Source of the DNA: Clostridium sp.
Lineage (GTDB): Bacteria > Bacillota > Clostridia > Clostridiales > Clostridiaceae
Direction: 5' to 3'
Length of the DNA stretch: 7,349 bases
Assembly: GCA_012511315.1 (NCBI GenBank)
Contig: JAAZGI010000044.1
Span: 1 to 7,349, forward strand
The translations under genes were made by a program, and so were the position numbers. The notes under the pieces were generated by a model. It was not told the DNA's origin and searched no databases. It worked only from the letters and a program-made list of their open reading frames with translations. Below, piece by piece: positions 6,658-7,349 of the stretch. How positions within the stretch are numbered: the first letter of the stretch is position 1; every line of letters starts with the position of its first letter.

Positions 6658-7349
6658 TACTGAATGGGCTCCTCCACTAGAATCTTGGCATCAGGAAAAG
6701 TGGTTGTGACATGGGTCTTAAAAGCTTCAATCAAATCGCCATTACCAAAAGCAGACACGGTATAATCACCAATGGATAGGATCAACAGTTTTTCAGGAAA
6801 ACCACACATCCACTCACGAGTTTGAATGTTTTCTTGTAGTTTGGTAGCAAGATCTTCCACTGTAATGTCATCGGTGGTATGGAAGGCGCCAGAGGTAAAG
6901 GTGTTGGCATTCATCAGATGAACAAAGGAAGCGGCATCATCAATGGAAGTGCCAACATCTTGAGGGAGACCCAATACATTATCAAGGGCTGACAAGTCAT
7001 CTAGGCTAAAGGTACCTGGGCCGTCCATGTTCATATTTTCTTCCGAAGCATCGCCACCACCAGCTGGGAATTGATCGACTTCAGGATAGCTTGCCCAGAT
7101 AGCGTTTAAAAGCTCAAGGGCTGAAGCAGGAGCGTTAGAATCCGTCTCTGAATCCGTTGATTCAGTAGTTGTTGATTCTGCTGTGGTAGATTCAATTGCG
7201 GTGGTACATTCAGTGGTTGTGATTTCACCAGTAGAAGTTTCTGTTGTTGTGGTGGTTTCAGAGCCATTGGTTGTTGAGGACCCAGGTGAGGCAGGAGCTG
7301 CACAAGCAGATAGCACCATAGATAAAGATAGGGTTACAATTAGACCATA
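6657..7349 (-). CDS. DUF4358-type lipoprotein with Ser/Thr/Glu-rich linker (5' partial)
   Basis: The reading frame continues past the ATG at 7319 to the window edge, so the true start and the positively charged n-region are missing; 230 residues are visible. The visible N-terminus is the hydrophobic core of a signal peptide ending in the lipobox LSAC, so Cys16 (visible numbering) should be lipidated and the protein anchored on the outer face of the membrane. Residues 17-76 are a low-complexity Thr/Ser/Glu linker with a lone Cys in TTTECTT. Residues from about 77 on form a compact domain with SEENMNMDGPGTF (102-114), MNANTFTSGAFHTTDD (146-161), REWMCGFPEKLL (178-189) and DYTVSAFG (195-202), which I recognise as DUF4358-like. 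No biochemical role is known to me. It is the first visible gene of an operon with the MBOAT and DHHW genes, so a role in surface acylation or in positioning those proteins is inferred. A promoter, if near, is outside the window. Confidence 0.85.
   Translation of the reverse strand, partial: YGLIVTLSLSMVLSACAAPASPGSSTTNGSETTTTTETSTGEITTTECTTAIESTTAESTTTESTDSETDSNAPASALELLNAIWASYPEVDQFPAGGGDASEENMNMDGPGTFSLDDLSALDNVLGLPQDVGTSIDDAASFVHLMNANTFTSGAFHTTDDITVEDLATKLQENIQTREWMCGFPEKLLILSIGDYTVSAFGNGDLIEAFKTHVTTTFPDAKILVEEPIQ
7128..7289 (-). repeat. low-complexity coding segment for the Thr/Ser/Glu linker
   Basis: About 54 codons of the lipoprotein consist mostly of Thr, Ser and Glu triplets (ACA, ACC, ACT, TCT, TCA, GAA), giving imperfect short repeats such as GAATCAACAACT. 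The bias also leaves a second reading frame open over about 200 bases, which is a shadow of this composition and not a gene. Such segments can vary in length between strains. Confidence 0.7.

Noticed and set aside
7106..7303. 65-codon minus-strand frame rich in Gln, Leu and Pro
   Set aside because: It is the shifted reading of the Thr/Ser/Glu linker repeats and has no ribosome binding site.

Overview
The window looks like a chromosomal piece of an anaerobic, amino-acid-fermenting Bacillota (Clostridia-type) bacterium. The evidence is a lysine 5,6-aminomutase locus, strong AGGAG-type ribosome binding sites at most starts, and an MBOAT/DHHW/DUF4358 gene trio of a kind familiar from Clostridia. 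The species cannot be named from the sequence. The window holds two operons that converge on a 466-bp non-coding gap, and both operons run off the window edge at their 5' ends.

Left operon (plus strand, 1-3676): the 3' part of a MutS-like ATPase gene (KamC type), then kamD and kamE, the alpha and beta subunits of adenosylcobalamin- and PLP-dependent lysine 5,6-aminomutase. The genes are tightly packed: kamD starts inside the end of the ATPase gene, and kamE starts on the base after the kamD stop. The mutase moves the terminal amino group of beta-lysine (or D-lysine) to C5 in anaerobic lysine fermentation to acetate and butyrate. The MutS-like partner is best read as part of a machine that reactivates the damage-prone mutase, not as a DNA repair protein. 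Other pathway genes (kamA, kamB, kdd, kce, kal) are not in the window; the ones in this operon, if present, would lie upstream.

Central gap (3677-4142): no convincing gene. It holds a 21-bp-stem hairpin that probably ends the kam transcript, an exact-period array of six 11-bp A-tract repeats (3823-3888), a second hairpin followed by five T residues, and a short pair of 12-bp purine-rich repeats.

Right operon (minus strand, 7349-4143, read right to left): a lipoprotein with a long Ser/Thr/Glu-rich linker and a DUF4358-type domain (5' end missing), an AlgI-like MBOAT membrane O-acyltransferase, and an AlgX/AlgJ-like DHHW-family protein with a signal anchor and SGNH-hydrolase-type catalytic residues. 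Each downstream ribosome binding site overlaps the preceding stop codon, so the three are probably co-translated. Together they look like an export-and-transfer system that puts acyl (probably acetyl) groups on a cell-surface polymer. The polymer is unknown, and so is the role of the lipoprotein.
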